Part shown: piece after piece, positions 59,655 to 64,000 of the stretch
Layout: each line of letters opens with the position of its first letter
Position numbering within the stretch: the stretch's first letter is position 1
NCBI GenBank assembly: GCA_947561715.1
Contig: OX387201.1
Coordinates: 11,670,001-11,734,000, forward strand
Direction: 5' to 3'
From: Ascidia mentula
Taxonomy: Eukaryota > Chordata > Ascidiacea > Phlebobranchia > Ascidiidae
DNA length: 64,000 nt
The notes under the pieces: model-generated
Databases searched by the model: none
What the model was told of the DNA's origin: nothing
The model's input: only the letters and a program-made list of their open reading frames with translations
Position numbers and translations under genes: made by a program

Positions 59655-61350
59655 ACTTGTCCATTTTGCAGTATATGACTTTTCGATAAAAAATATGTTT
59701 TTTCAGTACAAGCTTTATTATACAGTGGAAAACGCTGATACTCCAGTACTAAGTTTGCGGTTGCACAACGTATGTAACTATGCGATTTCAGCACTTGTCC
59801 ATTTTGCAGTATATGACTTTTCGATAAAAAATATTTTTTTTCAGTACAAGCTTCATTATACAGTGGAAAACGCTGATACTCCAGTACTGAGTTTGCAGTT
59901 GCACAACGCATGTAACTATGCGATTTCAGCACTTGTCCATTTTGCAGTATATGACTTTTCGATAAAAAATATTTTTTTTCAGTACAAGCTTTATTATACA
60001 GTGGAAAACGCTGATACTCCAGTACTGAGTTTGCAGTTGCACAACGTATGTAACTATGCGATTTCAGCACTTGTCCATTTTGCAGTATATGACTTTTCGA
60101 TAAAAAATATGTTTTTTCAGTACAAGCTTTATTATACAGTGGAAAACGCTTATACTCCAGTACTGAGTTTGCGGTTGCACAACGTATGTAACTATGCGAT
60201 TTCAGCACTTGTCCATTTTGCAGTATATGACTTTTCGATGAAAAATATTTTTTTTCATTACAAGCTTTATTATACAGTGGAAAACGCTGATACTCCAGTA
60301 CTGAGTTTGCGGTTGCACAACGTATGTAACTCTGCGCTTTCAGCACTTGTCCATTTTGCAGTATATGACTTTTCGATAAAAAATATTTTTTTTCAGTACA
60401 AGCTTTATTATACAGTGGAAAACGCTGATACTCCAGTACTGAGTTTGCGGTTGCACAACGTATGTAACTATGCGATTTCAGCAATTGTCCATTTTGCAGT
60501 ATATGACTTTTCGATAAAAAATATGTTTTTTCAGTACAAGCTTTATTATACAGTGGAAAACGCTGATACTCCAGTACTAAGTTTGCGGTTGCACAACGTA
60601 TGTAACTATGCGATTTCAGCACTTGTCCATTTTGCAGTATATGACTTTTCGATAAAAAATATTTTTTTTCAGTACAAGCTTCATTATACAGTGGAAAACG
60701 CTGATACTCCAGTACTGAGTTTGCAGTTGCACAACGCATGTAACTATGCGATTTCAGCACTTGTCCATTTTGCAGTATATGACTTTTCGATAAAAAATAT
60801 TTTTTTTCAGTACAAGCTTTATTATACAGTGGAAAACGCTGATACTCCAGTACTGAGTTTGCAGTTGCACAACGTATGTAACTATGCGATTTCAGCACTT
60901 GTCCATTTTGCAGTATATGACTTTTCGATAAAAAATATGTTTTTTCAGTACAAGCTTTATTATACAGTGGAAAACGCTTATACTCCAGTACTGAGTTTGC
61001 GGTTGCACAACGTATGTAACTATGCGATTTCAGCACTTGTCCATTTTGCAGTATATGACTTTTCGATGAAAAATATTTTTTTTCATTACAAGCTTTATTA
61101 TACAGTGGAAAACGCTGATACTCCAGTACTGAGTTTGCGGTTGCACAACGTATGTAACTCTGCGCTTTCAGCACTTGTCCATTTTGCAGTATATGACTTT
61201 TCGATAAAAAATATTTTTTTTCAGTACAAGCTTTATTATACAGTGGAAAACGCTGATACTCCAGTACTGAGTTTGCGGTTGCACAACGTATGTAACTATG
61301 CGATTTCAGCAATTGTCCATTTTGCAGTATATGACTTTTCGATAAAAAAT
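59655..61350 (+). repeat. Second, independent 6-monomer higher-order repeat, 828 bp
   Basis: CTTCATTATA (59851, 60679), two consecutive TTTGCAG monomers, CGCTTATACTCC (60148, 60976) and GCAATTGTCC (about 60481, 61309) recur 828 bp apart. The monomers involved differ from those of the 828-bp repeat at 52-54 kb, so the shared length is not shared descent. Confidence 0.86.
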
Positions 61351-62414
61351 ATTTTTTTTCATTGCAAGCTTTATTATACAGTGAAAAACGCTGATACTCC
61401 GGTATTGCGTTTGCGGTTGCACAACGTATGTAACTATGCGCTTTCAGCACTTGTCCATTTTGCAGTATATGACTTTTCGATAAAAAATATTTTTTTTCAG
61501 TACAAGCTTTATTATACAGTGGAAAACGCTGATACTCCAGTACTGAGTTTGCGGTTGCACAACGCATGTAACTATGCGATTTCAGCACTTGTCCATTTTG
61601 CAGTATATGACTTTTCGATAAAAAATATTTTTTTTCAGTACAAGCTTTATTATACAGTGGAAAACGCTGATACTCCAGTACTGAGTTTGCGGTTGCACAA
61701 CGTATGTAACTATGCGATTTCAGCACTTGTCCATTTTGCAGTATATGACTTTTCGATAAAAAATATGTTTTTTCAGTACAAGCTTTATTATACAGTGGAA
61801 AACGCTGATACTCCAGTACTAAGTTTGCGGTTGCACAACGTATGTAACTATGCAATTTCAGCACTTGTCCATTTTGCAGTATATGACTTTTCGATAAAAA
61901 ATATTTTTTTTCAGTACAAGCTTTATTATACGGTGGAAAACGCTGATACTCCAGTACTGAGTTTGCGGTTGCACAACGTATGTAACTATGCGATTTGAGC
62001 ACTTGTACAATTTGCAGTATATGACTTTTCGATAAAAAATATTTTTTTTCATTGCAAGCTTTATTATACAGTGGAAAACGCTGATACTCCAGTATTGCGT
62101 TTGCGGTTGCACAACGTATGTAACTATGCGCTTTCAGCACTTGTCCATTTTGCAGTATATGACTTTTCGATAAAAAATATGTTTTTTCAGTACAAGCTTT
62201 ATTATACAGTGGAAAACGCTGATACTCCAGTACTAAGTTTGCGGTTGCACAACGTATGTAACTATGCGATTTCAGCACTTGTCCATTTTGCAGTATATGA
62301 CTTTTCGATAAAAAATATTTTTTTTCATTGCAAGCTTTATTATACAGTGGAAAACGCTGATACTCCAGTATTGCGTTTGCGGTTGCACAACGTATGTAAC
62401 TATCCGCTTTCAGC

Positions 62415-64000
62415 ACTTGTCCATTTGGCAGTATATGACTTTTCGATAAAAAATATTTTTTTTCAGTACAAGCTTTATTATACAGTGGAAAACGCTGATA
62501 CTCCAGTACTTAGTTTGCGGTTGCACAACGCATGTAACTATGCGATTTCAGCACTTGTCCATTTTGCAGTATATGACTTTTCGATAAAAAATATTTTTTT
62601 TCAGTACAAGCTTTATTATACAGTGGAAAACGCTGATACTCCAGTACTGAGTTTGCGGTTGCACAACGTATGTAACTATGCGATTTCAGCACTTGGCCAT
62701 TTTGCAGTATATGACTTTTCGATAAAAAATATGTTTTTTCAGTACAAGCTTTATTATACAGTGGAAAACGCTGATACTCCAGTACTAAGTTTGCGGTTGC
62801 ACAACGTATGTAACTATGCGATTTCAGCACTTGTCCATTTTGCAGTATATGACTTTTCGATAAAAAATATTTTTTTTCAGTACAAGCTTTATTATACAGT
62901 GGAAAACGCTGATACTCCAGTACTGAGTTTGCGGTTGCACAACGTATGTAACTATGCGATTTCAGCACTTGTCCATTTTGCAGTATATGACTTTTCGATA
63001 AAAAATATTTTTTTTCAGTACAAGCTTTATTATACAGTGGAAAACGCTGATACTCCAGTACTGAGTTTGCGGTTGCACAACGTATGTAACTATGCGATTT
63101 CAGCACTTGTCCATTTTGCAGTATATGACTTTTCGATGAAAAATATTTTTTTTCATTACAAGCTTTATTATACAGTGGAAAACGCTGATACTCCAGTACT
63201 GAGTTTTCGGTTGCACAACGTATGTAACTCTGCGATTTCAGCACTTGTCCATTTTGCAGTATATGACTTTTCGATAAAAAATATTTTTTTTCAGTACAAG
63301 CTTTATTATACAGTGGAAAACGCTGATACTCCAGTACTAAGTTTGCGGTTGCACAACGCATGTAACTATGCGATTTCAGCACTTGTCCATTTTGCAGTAT
63401 ATGACTTTTCGATAAAAAATATTTTTTTTCAGTACAAGCTTTATTATACAGTGGAAAACGCTGATACTCCAGTACTGAGTTTGCGGTTGCACAACGTATG
63501 TAACTATGCGATTTCAGCACTTGTCCATTTTGCAGTATATGACTTTTCGATAAAAAATATGTTTTTTCAGTACAAGCTTTATTATACAGTGGAAAACGCT
63601 GATACTCCAGTACTGAGTTTGCGGTTGCACAACGTATGTAACTATGCGATTTCAGCACTTGTCCATTTTGCAGTATATGACTTTTCGATGAAAAATATTT
63701 TTTTTCATTACAAGCTTTATTATACAGTGGAAAACGCTGATACTCCAGTACTGAGTTTGCGGTTGCACAACGTATGTAACTCTGCGCTTTCAGCACTTGT
63801 CCATTTTGCAGTATATGACTTTTCGATAAAAAATATTTTTTTTCACTACAAGCTTTATTATACAGTGGAAAACGCTGATACTCCAGTACTGAGTTTGCGG
63901 TTGCACAACGTATGTAACTATGCGATTTCAGCACTTGTCCATTTTGCAGTATATGACTTTTCGATAAAAAATATTTTTTTTCAGTACAAGCTTTATTATA
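62415..64000 (+). repeat. Distant copy of the 54.1-55.7 kb segment (offset 8,278 bp)
   Basis: CATTTGGCAG at 62422 matches 54144, and the ACTTAGTTTG variant at 62508 matches 54230. The following ten or so monomers keep the same order, including TTTTCGG (63203/54925) and CACTACAAG (63844/55566). The offset is 60 x 138 - 2. Point differences exist (CTTGGCC at about 62694; TCTGCGATTT at about 63230). The segment runs off the window, so a full second HOR unit may follow. Confidence 0.8.

Larger units (their letters stand above)
33005..64000 (+). repeat. 138-bp satellite array, block 3 (about 225 monomers, runs off the window)
   Basis: Continuous 138-bp monomers from the right end of transposon copy 2 to the end of the window, all on the same strand. 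Two subdomains are visible: to about 44.9 kb the monomer order follows the long HOR of the left side; after about 45.7 kb other monomer orders dominate. These include types absent on the left, such as CGCTTATACTCC (47731, 49385, 60148, 60976), GTAACGCTGCG (50808, 52878, 53706), TTTTCGG for TTTGCGG (54925, 56303, 63203) and CATTTGGCAG (51247, 54144, 62422). No gene is supported. Confidence 0.97.

Noticed and set aside
1-64000. Bacterial or phage origin, tRNA, rRNA or riboswitch elements
   Set aside because: No cloverleaf, rRNA-like or operon-like sequence was seen; the repeat array, intron signals and AATAAA point to a eukaryote.

Overview
The window is about 57 kb of one tandem satellite DNA plus two copies of one DNA transposon. 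The satellite monomer is 138 bp. About 414 monomers lie head to tail, all in one orientation, with no inverted blocks and no unrelated spacer except the transposons. The organism is a eukaryote and almost certainly an invertebrate metazoan. The interspersed element encodes the C-terminal part of a Tnp2/EnSpm-like (CACTA superfamily) transposase of the type I know from cnidarian and arthropod genomes, has spliceosomal-looking introns and ends in an AATAAA signal. I cannot name the species. The setting is probably centromeric or pericentromeric heterochromatin, or another large satellite block. No host gene, tRNA, rRNA or CRISPR array was found.

Layout: 1-21379 satellite; 21380-24776 transposon copy 1; 24777-29607 satellite (35 monomers); 29608-33004 transposon copy 2; 33005-64000 satellite. 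Diagnostic monomer variants (length of a T tract, the QY/HC/HY codon pair, the ends of the 'cacaac' box and others) recur in fixed order, so the array has higher-order repeats (HORs). The left domain (1 to about 44.9 kb) consists of very long units marked by a monomer with a nine-T tract: 9,661 bp (70 monomers), 7,177 bp (52 monomers), and a third unit swollen to 25,564 bp by an 8,228-bp tandem duplication that includes the transposon and by a 4,001-bp (29-monomer) duplication. The right domain (about 45.7-64 kb) is built from other units: 13/12-mer, 6-mer (828 bp, twice), 10-mer (1,378 bp) and a long-range repeat at 8,278 bp. A scruffy zone at 44.9-45.7 kb separates the two.

The two transposon copies look identical and sit at the same base of the same HOR position, with the same 2-bp AT duplication. 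There was therefore one insertion, later copied together with the satellite by unequal exchange. Matching empty sites survive at 14201, 37006 and 41007. The element is defective: its transposase is 5' truncated and frame-broken, and a second intron-bearing gene downstream has an in-frame stop.

Because 138 = 3 x 46, one frame on each strand stays open for thousands of codons (up to 3,262). I treat these as repeat artefacts and do not annotate them as genes, but discuss them under findings.
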